The notes: generated by a model from the sequence alone, not told the origin. Numbered from the stretch's first letter, positions 26,747-36,672 are shown. The stretch: DNA of 64,000 nt from Flavobacteriales bacterium UBA4466 (GCA_905182335.1 CAJJBE010000005.1:279516-343515); one strand, 5' to 3'. A program made the numbers and translations.

Positions 26747-29173
26747 ATGAAAATAATCTCCAGCTTATTTGCCTTCACAGCTGTTTTACTTGCTACCTTC
26801 ATTTCTCTTTCGCAAGAGATAACGGTGTTGGGTGAGATAACTCAAGAGCATATCCCTGGAGCAAAAGTGTATTCGATTAACCCTAAAGTACAAGTTTTAG
26901 CTAATGGGAATGGAAGGTTTCGTTTAGAATCATTTGTTGGTTGCGATTCAATATATGTTTCTTATAAGAGTTATGAAACTCATGGGATTATGGTTTCGGA
27001 GTTGAAAGGCTTGACATGGATCGAGTTGTCTGATAATTCACTTTCTGTATCCGAAATGATTGTTACCGCAAATCGTTGGGAACAAGATAAAGTTAAAGTA
27101 CCAAATAGAATTGCCAAATTGAACATGAAGGATGTTGAATTGCTAGGTCCTCAGACAACGGCAGATTTATTAGAAACTAGTGGGTATGTGTTTATTCAAA
27201 AGAGTCAACTTGCTGGAGGTTCTCCACAATTACGTGGTTTCGGAACTAATCGTGTCATGATTACTGCAGATGGCGTTAGAATGAATAATGCTATCTTCAG
27301 ATCGGGGAACCTTCAAAATGTAATTTCTTTAGATCCTAACTCATTAGAGTCGGTGGAGGTTTTATTCGGTCCTGGTGCCGTAATGTATGGTAGTGACGCT
27401 ATCGGTGGGGTCATGGATTTTAGATCGAAACAAGCAAGGTTATCCATAGATACGATAAGTTCATTTGTTAAAACTAATTTGTTTACACGCTATTCAACAG
27501 CAAGTAACGAATCAACAACCCATTTGGACTTTAATTATGGTAAAAATAAATGGGCGTTTATGACAACGGCTACTTTTTCAAAATTTGGAGATCTTAAAGC
27601 AGGAACCTATGGGGATAGTACTTTTTTAAGACCATCGTATCAAGCAACCATTCATGGAATTGACTCTACGGTAATTAATAAAGATGATAAATTGCAAATA
27701 GGCTCTGGTTATTGGCAGGTAAATACAATTCAAAAGATACTTTTTAAACCGAATGATCGATGGTCTTTTGATTATGGTTTTCTTTTTTCGACAACATCTG
27801 ATGCGCCACGATATGATCGTTTAACATCTGATGCGAATGATGATGGACAATTAGATAATGTAGAATGGTATTATGGTCCCCAACAATGGATGATGAATAG
27901 GCTAACAGTAATTAATACTCCTGCTAATAATGTGCTGTATGATCAAATGAGATTAACAACTGCTCATCAATCGTATAAAGAAAGTCGCCATGAACGAAAA
28001 ATGGGAGCAGATGAGAGAATAAATAAATATGAACGTGTAGATGCACTTTCTTTAAATATTGATTTCGATAAAGAATTAAATTCTAGATCAAATTTGTTCT
28101 ATGGAATCGAAGGTGTATTTAATTTAGTTGGTTCTAATGCCGATAAAACATCAATTACTGATGGGATTAGTGATTCAATAAATTCTAGATATCCAAATGG
28201 CTCTCAATGGCAAACATATGGAGCATATACAAATTTTAAATATATGATTAACGAGAGATGGGTTTTCAATACAGGAATACGCTATACCGTATACGGCATT
28301 AAAGCGAAATTTGATACGACTCTATTTGCTTTCCCTGTAAATGAAGCTAATAATTCGAATGGGGCGTTAAACGGTAGTATTGGATTGGTGTATAATCCAA
28401 ATAGTAGATCACAAATTTATATTAATGTATCTTCTGGGTTTAGAGCTCCAAATATTGATGATATTGGAAAAGTGTTTGATTCTGAGCCCGGAAGTGTGGT
28501 TGTACCAAATATAAATTTGAAACCGGAATATGCATATAGTACTGAAATAGGGTTTATTAAAGCAATAAAGAACCGATTTAAATTAGACGGCGCTGTATAT
28601 TATACATACCTAAAAGATGCTTTAGCGAGAACACTATTCGAGTTTAATGGCCAGGATAGTATTCTGTATAATGGGGTTTTAAGTCAAGTTCAGGCAATTC
28701 AAAATATTTCAAATGCATATGTTTATGGTTTGCAAGGTGGAGTTGAGATAAACTTCGGTAAGGGGCTTAGTTTAAAAAGTATGATTTCGTATCAAAAAGG
28801 GTTTGAATATAATGTAGATAGTGAGTCATATTTCCCGAAGTCACACATAACCCCAACTTATGGACGAACCTCTTTTAGTTATAAGAGACGCCATTTAAGA
28901 ATGGAAGTATATGCAGTATATCATGGAAGAATGAACCATGATGACTTACCGTTAATTGAAAGAAATAATCAATCGTATGCGCTTGATGATGAAGGTAACC
29001 CTTACACACCAAATTGGTATACTTTAAATATTAAAGCAACGTATTTCTTCAATAAACACTTATCTCTAAATGGAGGAGTAGAAAACATAACAGATCAGCT
29101 GTATCGCACTTTTGGATCTGGAATATCAGCTTCGGGTAGAAGTTTTAGTCTTTCTCTGAAAGCGACATTCTAA
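26747..29173 (+). CDS. TonB-dependent receptor, heme-receptor-like
   Basis: This 808-aa outer-membrane receptor has a signal peptide (MKIISSLFAFTAVLLATFIS, then a Q-E mature start) and a short carboxypeptidase-regulatory-like domain. The plug (about 95-215) carries RGFGTNRVMITADGVRMNN and GPGAVMYGSDAIGGVMDF. A 22-strand barrel ends in the typical aromatic C-terminus (SLKATF). The plug wording is closest to hemin/hemoglobin receptors of the HmuR type, so heme or iron uptake is the best guess. No TonB, heme-lyase or HmuY partner is adjacent. The start at 26747 is set by the signal peptide and the -7 box. Confidence 0.88.
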   Translation: MKIISSLFAFTAVLLATFISLSQEITVLGEITQEHIPGAKVYSINPKVQVLANGNGRFRLESFVGCDSIYVSYKSYETHGIMVSELKGLTWIELSDNSLSVSEMIVTANRWEQDKVKVPNRIAKLNMKDVELLGPQTTADLLETSGYVFIQKSQLAGGSPQLRGFGTNRVMITADGVRMNNAIFRSGNLQNVISLDPNSLESVEVLFGPGAVMYGSDAIGGVMDFRSKQARLSIDTISSFVKTNLFTRYSTASNESTTHLDFNYGKNKWAFMTTATFSKFGDLKAGTYGDSTFLRPSYQATIHGIDSTVINKDDKLQIGSGYWQVNTIQKILFKPNDRWSFDYGFLFSTTSDAPRYDRLTSDANDDGQLDNVEWYYGPQQWMMNRLTVINTPANNVLYDQMRLTTAHQSYKESRHERKMGADERINKYERVDALSLNIDFDKELNSRSNLFYGIEGVFNLVGSNADKTSITDGISDSINSRYPNGSQWQTYGAYTNFKYMINERWVFNTGIRYTVYGIKAKFDTTLFAFPVNEANNSNGALNGSIGLVYNPNSRSQIYINVSSGFRAPNIDDIGKVFDSEPGSVVVPNINLKPEYAYSTEIGFIKAIKNRFKLDGAVYYTYLKDALARTLFEFNGQDSILYNGVLSQVQAIQNISNAYVYGLQGGVEINFGKGLSLKSMISYQKGFEYNVDSESYFPKSHITPTYGRTSFSYKRRHLRMEVYAVYHGRMNHDDLPLIERNNQSYALDDEGNPYTPNWYTLNIKATYFFNKHLSLNGGVENITDQLYRTFGSGISASGRSFSLSLKATF

Positions 29174-29174
29174 A

Positions 29175-29942
29175 TTATTTCTGCGTGAAATACTTATTCT
29201 TATAATCGTTAAAGAACCATAATCGCTCTAGTTTTTTTATTGAATAAATGTTAGGGTTTATTCCATAAACATCATTTGGACTTTTAATTTTGACAGCTTC
29301 AATTACTGCTTTATAAACAAGAATATCTTTTGAAAGTGAATAACTTCCAGGACCGTATTCGATGTGGTATCCTATACTTTCTTTTGTTCCCAAACCATCA
29401 AAAATTAATGTTTCAAAAGTTTGCATTGGAATTTTATCAACGACACTAAAATAGCGTCTGAATTTTGAATTTCTAATTCTGAAATCTACAATAATATCCT
29501 TGTATGACTCTGTTTTTATATTTTCAAAAGAAACTTCTAATTTACCATGTGGACTAGATGGTACAGGTATAGATTGTGTGATTTTCTTTGATGTACCATC
29601 CATGTAGAAAATGAAATTGTATTTCCCTATGTATCCCATTGCAGCACGCTGCGCAGTATTTCCTTTTTCAATGGCTTTATTTAAAGCAAAATCTAATCTA
29701 TTAACAGTTACTATATAATCTAGACTGTCGTCACCGTTTAGTTCTTCCGAATATATTTTGTATGTATATTTTTCGGTTGCTGGAATAGTTAAACTTCCTT
29801 CAATATGTCTAACAATCATTTCTTCAACTGTTTGAGATTTTTTCACTTCTGATAATGGTTTGTCTAAAGTTTTATTTTGGACATGATCTTCTGCGCAAGA
29901 AAATAGACAAAGAAATAGTAATGATAAATAGAGATACTTCAT
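29175..29942 (-). CDS. Putative lipoprotein of unknown function
   Basis: I do not recognise this 255-aa protein. The start at 29942 is chosen because MKYLYLSLLFLCLFSC is a lipoprotein signal (lipobox LFSC, Cys16); the longer in-frame extension overlaps the divergent ung gene. The mature part is charged, with a beta-rich body containing a repeat-like Y-K-I/V-Y pattern and a stretch SLDYIVTVNRLDFALN. This resembles lipoproteins that score or carry computed values, but no domain name can be supported. It converges with the TonB receptor gene (one base between the stops). Confidence 0.7.
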   Translation of the reverse strand: MKYLYLSLLFLCLFSCAEDHVQNKTLDKPLSEVKKSQTVEEMIVRHIEGSLTIPATEKYTYKIYSEELNGDDSLDYIVTVNRLDFALNKAIEKGNTAQRAAMGYIGKYNFIFYMDGTSKKITQSIPVPSSPHGKLEVSFENIKTESYKDIIVDFRIRNSKFRRYFSVVDKIPMQTFETLIFDGLGTKESIGYHIEYGPGSYSLSKDILVYKAVIEAVKIKSPNDVYGINPNIYSIKKLERLWFFNDYKNKYFTQK

Positions 29943-29990
29943 AAATACAAAGTTAATAGTTCTCTTGTAAATTTCTTGTAAATTCGTTGT

Positions 29991-30662
29991 ATGGATATTT
30001 CTATTGAGCCAACTTGGGGGGAACAGCTTCAAAGTGAATTGATAAAACCTTATTTTAAAGAATTAGTTGAATTTCTAAAAAAGGAGCATGCTGAGACCCA
30101 TTGTATTGTTTTTCCTAAAAAAGAATTAACTTTTAGAGCATTTGAAGCGTGTCCATTTGATAAAGTAAAAGTTGTGATTTTAGGTCAAGACCCATACCCT
30201 ACAAAGGGTCATGCAAATGGTTTATGTTTTTCTGTAAATGATGGGATAAGCCCCTTACCTAAGAGCTTAAAAAATATATTTAAGGAATTAGCAAGTGATT
30301 TAGGTAAACCAGAAAGGATTTTAGGTGATTTAAAGGATTGGGCTGGGCAAGGTGTATTATTATTGAATAGCGTATTAACAGTTAGAGAGGGAGAAGCTGA
30401 TGGTCACTCTAAAAAAGGATGGGAGGCTTTTACAGATAAGGTTATTTCATTGTTAAATCAAAAAGAAGGAATTGTATATATTCTTTGGGGAAGTAAAGCC
30501 CAGGAAAAAGCAAGTCATATTAATCGATTCCGAAATTGTATTATAGAGAGTTCACACCCCTCACCTTTATCTTCATATCGAGGTTTTTTTGGTTCTAAAC
30601 CATTTTCTAAAACAAATGATTACATCTCGCAAAGAGGAGGGGATCTGATTGTTTGGTGTTAA
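29991..30662 (+). CDS. ung: Uracil-DNA glycosylase
   Basis: This enzyme removes uracil from DNA as the first step of base-excision repair. The 223-aa protein is of family 1 (Ung) at the expected length. It has the water-activating motif GQDPYPTKGHANGLCFS (catalytic Asp in GQDPY), the LLLNSVLTVREG segment and the C-terminal HPSPLSSYRGFFG leucine-loop motif. It is divergent from the lipoprotein gene and followed by hemE after 81 bp. Confidence 0.97.
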   Translation: MDISIEPTWGEQLQSELIKPYFKELVEFLKKEHAETHCIVFPKKELTFRAFEACPFDKVKVVILGQDPYPTKGHANGLCFSVNDGISPLPKSLKNIFKELASDLGKPERILGDLKDWAGQGVLLLNSVLTVREGEADGHSKKGWEAFTDKVISLLNQKEGIVYILWGSKAQEKASHINRFRNCIIESSHPSPLSSYRGFFGSKPFSKTNDYISQRGGDLIVWC

Positions 30663-30743
30663 AGACAATTTCTATTTATTACTGAACGTAATTCACTTAG
30701 TGATTCTTCTGATTTACTTTAGCTTTTTAGTAACTTAGCGACG

Positions 30744-31781
30744 ATGAAATTTGAAAATGACTTAGTTCTTAGGGCAGCTCGTGGAGAGGATATTGAGAGA
30801 TATCCCGTATGGCTAATGAGACAGGCAGGAAGGATTCTTCCTGAATATAGAGCAGTTAGAGGTAAACTAAGTGGGTTTAAAGAGCTAGTAGAAACACCAG
30901 AGCGTGCTGCTGAAGTTACAATTCAACCGGTTGAATTACTTGGTGTTGATGCGGCAATCATATTTTCTGATATTCTTGTTGTTCCTGAAGCAATGGGGCT
31001 CGAGTATCAAATGATTGAGAAAAAAGGACCTTGGTTTGAAAAAACCATTCGTTCAATTGATGAATTGATTTATGCACAAACAGATTTTGATATCGAAGAT
31101 CGATTGGGATATGTTACTGAAGCTATTTCAATCACCAATAAAGAATTGAACGGACGTGTTCCATTGATAGGTTTTGCTGGTGCTCCTTGGACAGTATTCT
31201 GTTATATGACAGAAGGTCAAGGGTCAAAAACATTTTCTGAATCACGTAAATTATTATATACAAATCCAACTTTGGCACATGAGTTGCTTAATCGTATTAC
31301 GGAAGTGACAATTAAGTATTTGAAAGCACAAATTAAAGCAGGTGCACATATGGTGCAAGTGTTTGATTCTTGGGCGGGTATTCTTGGAAAGGGACAATAT
31401 GCTGAATTTGGATTGAGATACATAGATAAAATTGCAACAGCAATAACTGAGGTTCCTTTAACTATATTTGCTAAAGGGGCTTACAACTCAGTCAATGAAA
31501 TTGCAGCAATGAATTGTAAGACAATTGGTGTTGACTGGAACATGAGCATGGATGAAATCCGAAATTCAGTCGGCGAATCAAGGACATTACAAGGTAATTT
31601 AGACCCATGTGTCTTATATTCATCACATTCTGAAGTGGAGCGACTAACAAATAATATGCTAGATTCTTTTAAAAGTAAAAGGCATATTGTTAATTTAGGA
31701 CATGGTGTTTATCCAGATGTGGATTCAGAGAAGGTTAAAACATTTATTAAAACAGTAAAAAATTATGAAATTAACTACTAG
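30744..31781 (+). CDS. hemE: Uroporphyrinogen decarboxylase
   Basis: HemE decarboxylates the four acetate side chains of uroporphyrinogen III to give coproporphyrinogen III in heme synthesis. The 345-aa protein has the N-terminal signature YPVWLMRQAGRILPEYR (catalytic arginines), a FSDILVVPEAMG segment carrying the catalytic Asp, GFAGAPWTVFCYM, and the C-terminal LGHGVYPD. It ends inside the next gene: the last 17 bp overlap the OmpA-family start, so the two are probably translationally coupled even though the functions look unrelated. Confidence 0.97.
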   Translation: MKFENDLVLRAARGEDIERYPVWLMRQAGRILPEYRAVRGKLSGFKELVETPERAAEVTIQPVELLGVDAAIIFSDILVVPEAMGLEYQMIEKKGPWFEKTIRSIDELIYAQTDFDIEDRLGYVTEAISITNKELNGRVPLIGFAGAPWTVFCYMTEGQGSKTFSESRKLLYTNPTLAHELLNRITEVTIKYLKAQIKAGAHMVQVFDSWAGILGKGQYAEFGLRYIDKIATAITEVPLTIFAKGAYNSVNEIAAMNCKTIGVDWNMSMDEIRNSVGESRTLQGNLDPCVLYSSHSEVERLTNNMLDSFKSKRHIVNLGHGVYPDVDSEKVKTFIKTVKNYEINY

Positions 31782-32955
31782 TACGATTAAATTAATATCA
31801 ACAATCACGTTCACTGTGTTGTCTGTGATTTCTTTTGGTCAAGATCAAGATAATTTAGTAACAAACCCTAGTTTCGAATCAGTTCGAAAGAGTCCGAAAA
31901 GATTAGGTTCAATTGAAAACGCAACAGGTTGGAGTTCTCCTACTGCTGTTAAAGCTGATTTATTTACTGATGGTAAAGAACCAAAGATAGCAACTCCAGT
32001 AAATGTTTATGGCAAGGAAGATCCGAGACAAGGTGAAAACTATGTTGGGATTACAGCATACAGTAAGGATAAAAAAATAAATCGTTCTTATGTGATGTCC
32101 AGATTAGATGCGCCACTAAAAAAAGGAATGAGATATTGTGTGAAATTCAATGTTTCATTGGCCGAAGCTTCTAAATATGCTGTAAATAATATTGGTGCAA
32201 AGTTGAGTAAGAAACCTTTTGAAAACGATGAAAAAGTTTCACTTTTTACAGATCCTACATTATTACATTTTGATAACTATCAAAAAATAATGACTGCACG
32301 TTATAACTGGACAGAGATTTGTGGAGTTGTTCAAGCTGAAGGGGGTGAAAAATATATTACACTTGGAAACTTTCTTTCTAAAGATAAAACAAAGATTGTT
32401 AGAATGAAACCTGATCCTAAGTTAAAAGTTCCAGTGTTTGCATTTGCGTATTATTACCTCGATGATGTTTCTGTGAAATTATTGAATAAAGAGGAGTCTT
32501 GTGATTGCCAAGCTGATCAGGGCGGTAATGAATACTCAACAACTATTTATCAAAAAGCAGTTAACCTTGATGAGGATGTTACAGCTGAAGATAAAATTGA
32601 AGCTCAAGAAACATTTTTTGCTTTTGGTAAATCTAAATTAACATCAGACGGAAAATCATCTTTAAACATGATTGCTGGAGTACTGGAAGAAAACCCAAGC
32701 TTTAAACTTCAAATCAATGGCCATAATAATATAATGGAAGATAATGTTGGTGCTGAGAATGATTATTATGCTGATATGGATAACAAACGTATACGTGTTG
32801 TAATGAAATACCTAATGGAAAAAGGAATTCAAGAAGGTAGATTAATTGCTGCTCAGAAAGGATCTAGTGAACCAAACAAAGAAACCCAAGAAGAAGATAG
32901 TGATGATTTAAAAATGGCGAAAAATCGTCATATAACATTCGTTATTAGACAATAA
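31765..32955 (+). CDS. OmpA-family outer-membrane protein
   Basis: This 396-aa envelope protein has a signal peptide (about 1-25, ending SFGQ). The N-terminal region (about 28-230) resembles a carbohydrate-binding or jelly-roll sandwich, from NLVTNPSFES to YYYLDDVSVK. The C-terminal OmpA domain (about 275-396, TFFAFGKSKLTSDGKSSLN ... NGHNN ... RIRVVMKYL) would bind peptidoglycan. The start codon lies within the 3' end of hemE. A strong terminator follows. Such hybrids are common in Flavobacteriales and tend to link outer membrane and cell wall. Confidence 0.87.
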   Translation: MKLTTSTIKLISTITFTVLSVISFGQDQDNLVTNPSFESVRKSPKRLGSIENATGWSSPTAVKADLFTDGKEPKIATPVNVYGKEDPRQGENYVGITAYSKDKKINRSYVMSRLDAPLKKGMRYCVKFNVSLAEASKYAVNNIGAKLSKKPFENDEKVSLFTDPTLLHFDNYQKIMTARYNWTEICGVVQAEGGEKYITLGNFLSKDKTKIVRMKPDPKLKVPVFAFAYYYLDDVSVKLLNKEESCDCQADQGGNEYSTTIYQKAVNLDEDVTAEDKIEAQETFFAFGKSKLTSDGKSSLNMIAGVLEENPSFKLQINGHNNIMEDNVGAENDYYADMDNKRIRVVMKYLMEKGIQEGRLIAAQKGSSEPNKETQEEDSDDLKMAKNRHITFVIRQ

Positions 32956-32974
32956 GTTCTTTTTGTGAAACATT

Positions 32975-33006
32975 AAAAGCCGCTCAGTAATGAGCGGCTT
33001 TTTTCG
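32975..33006 (+). terminator. Strong Rho-independent terminator after the OmpA gene
   Basis: A perfect 12-bp stem (AAAAGCCGCTCA with TGAGCGGCTTTT) and the tetraloop GTAA are followed by more T residues. It begins about 20 bp after the stop at 32955. Confidence 0.93.
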
Positions 33007-33015
33007 TCCTTATTT

Positions 33016-33903
33016 ATGGTGATTATTGATACACATTTCGTGATTGAATTACAGGGAGACATCCGCTTCGTGGATTATGCTATTGGTATATTTCCTCAAC
33101 TCCAAACCAAAAATTCCATTAAGAAGTCAATTAAGCGAAAGGAGTTGTTCTTGAATGATAACTTAGCTGTTCAAGGGGCGTGGATGAAAGAAAACGATAA
33201 GGTAGTATTGGTTGATCCTGGTCATCGATTACCAAAGCCATACGCTTGTGATATCGCTGTCATTTATGAAGATGATTATTTGGTTATTGTTAATAAGCCA
33301 CCTGGTTTAACGGTGAGTGGGAACAGATATGAAACGTTAGAGAATGCGCTCGTTGATAAAGTGAAATTATCAACACAGCCTGATGCATGGAAATGGGTGA
33401 AACCTGTTCATAGATTAGATTCTGCAACATCTGGTTTAGTATTATTTTCCAAAACGGCAAATGTACATATTCAATTGGCTAAATTATTTGAAGGAAAACA
33501 GATTAAAAAGACCTATATAGCTTTGTTAACAGGCCATCAGTCGGAAGATATAATTATAGATTCACCTATAAATAATCAAGAAGCTATTTCAGAACTAAAA
33601 GTGATTGAGGTTATTGAATCACTCAGGAATGAGTTTCTAACCCTAGTTAAGTTTATGCCTAAAACAGGACGTACTCATCAATTAAGAATTCATTCAAAGT
33701 CAATTGGTCATCCAATTGTTGGAGATAAAGCATATGGAGAAGAAGGAAACACCTTGTTGAAAAAAGGAATGTTCTTATCAGCGATTGAATTGGAGTTCGT
33801 TCATCCCATTACATACAAAGAAATAAGAGTCTCCCTTGATATGCCGTATAAGTTTAAAACGCTGTTAGATCGAGAGACTCGTCGTTGGAATAAGTACAAT
33901 TAG
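33016..33903 (+). CDS. RluA-family pseudouridine synthase
   Basis: This 295-aa RNA pseudouridine synthase of the RluA/RluC/RluD family modifies rRNA or tRNA. An N-terminal S4-like region (about 20-70) precedes the catalytic domain with VHRLDSATSG, the Asp being the nucleophile near residue 133, and the GRTHQLRIHSKSIGHPI motif. The target site cannot be told from sequence. It is convergent with hutD. Confidence 0.9.
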   Translation: MVIIDTHFVIELQGDIRFVDYAIGIFPQLQTKNSIKKSIKRKELFLNDNLAVQGAWMKENDKVVLVDPGHRLPKPYACDIAVIYEDDYLVIVNKPPGLTVSGNRYETLENALVDKVKLSTQPDAWKWVKPVHRLDSATSGLVLFSKTANVHIQLAKLFEGKQIKKTYIALLTGHQSEDIIIDSPINNQEAISELKVIEVIESLRNEFLTLVKFMPKTGRTHQLRIHSKSIGHPIVGDKAYGEEGNTLLKKGMFLSAIELEFVHPITYKEIRVSLDMPYKFKTLLDRETRRWNKYN

Positions 33904-33904
33904 C

Positions 33905-33926
33905 TTCGCTAAATAGATTTAGCGAA
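33905..33926. terminator. Hairpin between the pseudouridine synthase gene and hutD
   Basis: TTCGCTAAA (33905-33913) pairs with TTTAGCGAA (33918-33926) across the tetraloop TAGA in a perfect 9-bp stem. The hutD stop lies within the right arm. No T-run follows on either strand, so termination activity is uncertain. Confidence 0.4.
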
Positions 33927-34473
33927 ACTCTACAACTACAATTAACGAATCCTCCATGACGTCAATATTGATGTAATTAAAATCTACAATTAAGATGGAA
34001 TCACCATTTGTCATTGTTTTATCTCCTAGTAGAACCTTTCCAGTACGGATGTGGATGAACGTATTTTTCTCAATACTATTTATTGAAAAGGATTGCCTTT
34101 TCCTCAACTGATAACCATTCAATATTCCTGAGCATTCGCCTTTGGTCATCAAGTTAAAATCAGTGACTTTACCCCAGCTTTTTGTTTTCCAATCTCCTGA
34201 AAAATTATCTTTTTCAAGTGGATTTAATATTGATTCATGATGTCCTTCATGTTTCAGGCGTAATTGTCCATTCAGTACCATTAATGTACGGCTTACTCCA
34301 GGTAGTGAAGTAAATGTTGACGATTCTACCTCAACTGTTGCAATACTTAATCGTAAGGAATAGTTGCCTAACTTAAAATCAGAGCCTTCTGGGTAAATGA
34401 AAAGTTCAGAGCTCGTTCCTCCTGACCAATCTATTGTTTTTATTGAACTCGAAGAAAAAAAAACATAGTGCAT
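33919..34473 (-). CDS. hutD: HutD family protein
   Basis: This 184-aa small cupin-like protein of the HutD/Ves family has the signature WSGGTSSELFIYPEGSDF near the N-terminus and a second beta-barrel repeat. HutD proteins accompany histidine-utilisation genes and have been suggested to sense or tune flux through the pathway; no enzyme activity is established. It is the third gene of hutG-hutF-hutD, one base from hutF. Confidence 0.86.
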   Translation of the reverse strand: MHYVFFSSSSIKTIDWSGGTSSELFIYPEGSDFKLGNYSLRLSIATVEVESSTFTSLPGVSRTLMVLNGQLRLKHEGHHESILNPLEKDNFSGDWKTKSWGKVTDFNLMTKGECSGILNGYQLRKRQSFSINSIEKNTFIHIRTGKVLLGDKTMTNGDSILIVDFNYINIDVMEDSLIVVVEFR

Positions 34474-34474
34474 A

Positions 34475-35851
34475 TTAACGATTCTTTAATTCATTTAGTG
34501 TTTTTATAAAGTTCAACTTTATTTCTTCTCCCCGGGTATGCCTACCATTAAAAGAAAGTAGTTTCCCATTTACAATTGTTCCAAGCTGATGAGCTGAATC
34601 TGCTGTGTAAATAATAGTTGACGCTTTATTTTTATCAGATGCCGTCGCTATTAATGGAGAGTTAGCATCAATAATTGAAGCATTAAAGAAATCGCCAATC
34701 TTGAAATAATCTACTGAGAAATTATTCATAGCTTTTCTTCCAGATTTTAAACTCATGTCAATGGCGAACCTTCCGCTATCTCCATCTGTTTTAGCAAAAG
34801 TATCTCTATTATGTGTGATTAAGCGTTGACCATAATCTAATAAGCGAAGTTCTTCAAGTGGGTTAATTCCGATATGACTGTCAGTTCCAATACTCCAGTT
34901 CCCTCCCGCTTTTTGAAAGTCAACCAATGGGAAGATACCATCACCTAAATTGCCCTCCGTTGTTGGACATAAAACTACATTTGCACCACATTGAGCAATC
35001 CCCTTTGTTTCTGAGTGTGTCAAGTGCGTTGCATGAACAAGGTGATAACGATCATTTAGAGAAACATTGTCCAATAACCATTCAACAGGGCGTTTACCCA
35101 GGTAAGCGAGGCTATCTTCAATTTCTTTCAATTGTTCTGATATGTGAATATGAAAAGGAATATCCTGTGGTCCTGATTTAGCTATTTCTGAGATATCTAA
35201 AGGGTCTACACCGCGCATGGAGTGAATACCAATACCAATATTTGCCCCAGAATAGTACTTACAAGCTTGGGCACTGGATTCCAATAATTTTAAATAAGCA
35301 TCAATGGTAGGAGAGATGAACCTTTTTTGACCTTCAGCGGGCTCCTTTCCAAATCCTCCTTTTTGATAAAAAATAGGAATTAACGTAATGTTTATCCCTG
35401 TGTTCTTTGCTGCAGCAATCATGCGACTACCCATTTCAGATAAGTTGTCATATTGATCGCCATTTTTATCGTGATGAACATAGTGGAACTCAGCAACGTT
35501 TGTATAGCCATGACGGATCATTTCACTGTAAAGCATTGTTGCAATTGATTCCATTTGATCAGGATTCACATTCAATGCTAATTTATACATCGCATCTCTC
35601 CACGACCAAAAATTATCTGAAGTATGTGATACATCATAAACTTCGGCTAAACCTGCCATTGCATATTGAAAGGCATGAGAATGAGCATTCTGAAAACCTG
35701 GGATAGCAAACCCATTTATTTTCGTTGCGATTGCTTGACTCTTATCTGTTTGAGATATTGAACTAATTTCACCTAATTTATCAGTAGAAATAGTCACATC
35801 GTTATGCCAACCGTCGTTTTGTAAAATCCCTTTGAACTTGTAGTGATTCAT
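34475..35851 (-). CDS. hutF: Formimidoylglutamate deiminase
   Basis: HutF deiminates N-formimino-L-glutamate to N-formyl-L-glutamate and ammonia in the five-step histidine pathway. The 458-aa amidohydrolase shows the metal-binding motifs GFQNAHSHAFQYAMAG (HxH), HIHISEQ, HLVHATHLT and a distal Asp in SIGTDSHIG. The last two segments are those of the HutF subgroup. It lies 11 bp after hutG and 1 bp before hutD, and no other hut genes (hutH, hutU, hutI) are in the window. Confidence 0.93.
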   Translation of the reverse strand: MNHYKFKGILQNDGWHNDVTISTDKLGEISSISQTDKSQAIATKINGFAIPGFQNAHSHAFQYAMAGLAEVYDVSHTSDNFWSWRDAMYKLALNVNPDQMESIATMLYSEMIRHGYTNVAEFHYVHHDKNGDQYDNLSEMGSRMIAAAKNTGINITLIPIFYQKGGFGKEPAEGQKRFISPTIDAYLKLLESSAQACKYYSGANIGIGIHSMRGVDPLDISEIAKSGPQDIPFHIHISEQLKEIEDSLAYLGKRPVEWLLDNVSLNDRYHLVHATHLTHSETKGIAQCGANVVLCPTTEGNLGDGIFPLVDFQKAGGNWSIGTDSHIGINPLEELRLLDYGQRLITHNRDTFAKTDGDSGRFAIDMSLKSGRKAMNNFSVDYFKIGDFFNASIIDANSPLIATASDKNKASTIIYTADSAHQLGTIVNGKLLSFNGRHTRGEEIKLNFIKTLNELKNR

Positions 35852-35862
35852 GATTGATTCAA

Positions 35863-36672
35863 TTAAAGTGATTCCAATGTTTTGATTAAATCATTGAATG
35901 TTCGTTTTAATACTGATCGAACAGCATTTGCTCTATCCTCATTAAATTCAGTTTCTGCATCATTCATGTATAATATTTTATTCATCTCTAGCTGTAGCGC
36001 ATGAATATCATTTTTTGGTTTCCCGAAGTATCTGGTAATATGTCCACCTTTAAATGGTGTGTTATGATTGAGTCCATACTTATCTGAATTCAATCCTTCT
36101 AATGCTGAATGAATTATACGTTTATTCGCTGTTGTTTCATCGTTATTACCTAAAATCATATCAGGAAAGACTTCCTTATGAATTGTAGGAACGAAATGTC
36201 GAATAGAGTGGGCGTCCCATAATAAGGCTTTTCCAAATTCTATTTTACGTTCATCTAAAAGGGATTGAACTTGTGAATAATAGGGCCAGTAATATTTTTC
36301 AAGTCTACGTTCTACTTCATTTTTATTTGGGATTTTGCTTTCTGATATGTAAATATCTTTTCCGAAAAAGTTGGTTGTAGTTGTCAGACCTGTAATGATT
36401 CTACCATCGTTGTATAGAGGTTCACTTTCAGGATTACGGTTTAAATCAATAACCCATCGACTGTACTTTGCATAGATAATTGTAATTCCCATTTCTGAAG
36501 CAAAATTGTACAGTTCATGGACAAACCAATCAGTATCGTCAGGTGAAGCCATCATTTCTGGAACATAGTCGTTAGCTAATTCTTTAGGAAAATCAGTGCC
36601 GCAATGTGGAATACTTAAAATGAATGGTACTTTCTTACCCTTAGGTTCAATAACATGATATGGCTTACTCAT
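35863..36672 (-). CDS. hutG: N-formylglutamate deformylase
   Basis: This is an N-formylglutamate amidohydrolase that releases formate and glutamate as the last step after HutF. The 269-aa protein has the family start IPHCGTDFP, DDTDWFVHELY and WDAHSIRHFVP motifs with metal-binding His, Asp and Glu. The ATG at 36672 gives the normal N-terminus MSKPYHVIEP; the upstream in-frame ATG would pass through the -7 box at 36687-36694. It is the first gene of the hutG-hutF-hutD operon. Confidence 0.92.
   Translation of the reverse strand: MSKPYHVIEPKGKKVPFILSIPHCGTDFPKELANDYVPEMMASPDDTDWFVHELYNFASEMGITIIYAKYSRWVIDLNRNPESEPLYNDGRIITGLTTTTNFFGKDIYISESKIPNKNEVERRLEKYYWPYYSQVQSLLDERKIEFGKALLWDAHSIRHFVPTIHKEVFPDMILGNNDETTANKRIIHSALEGLNSDKYGLNHNTPFKGGHITRYFGKPKNDIHALQLEMNKILYMNDAETEFNEDRANAVRSVLKRTFNDLIKTLESL

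Noticed and set aside
29943..30032. N-terminal extension of the lipoprotein at 29175-29942
   Set aside because: The lipobox signal starts at 29942 and the extension would overlap the divergent ung gene.
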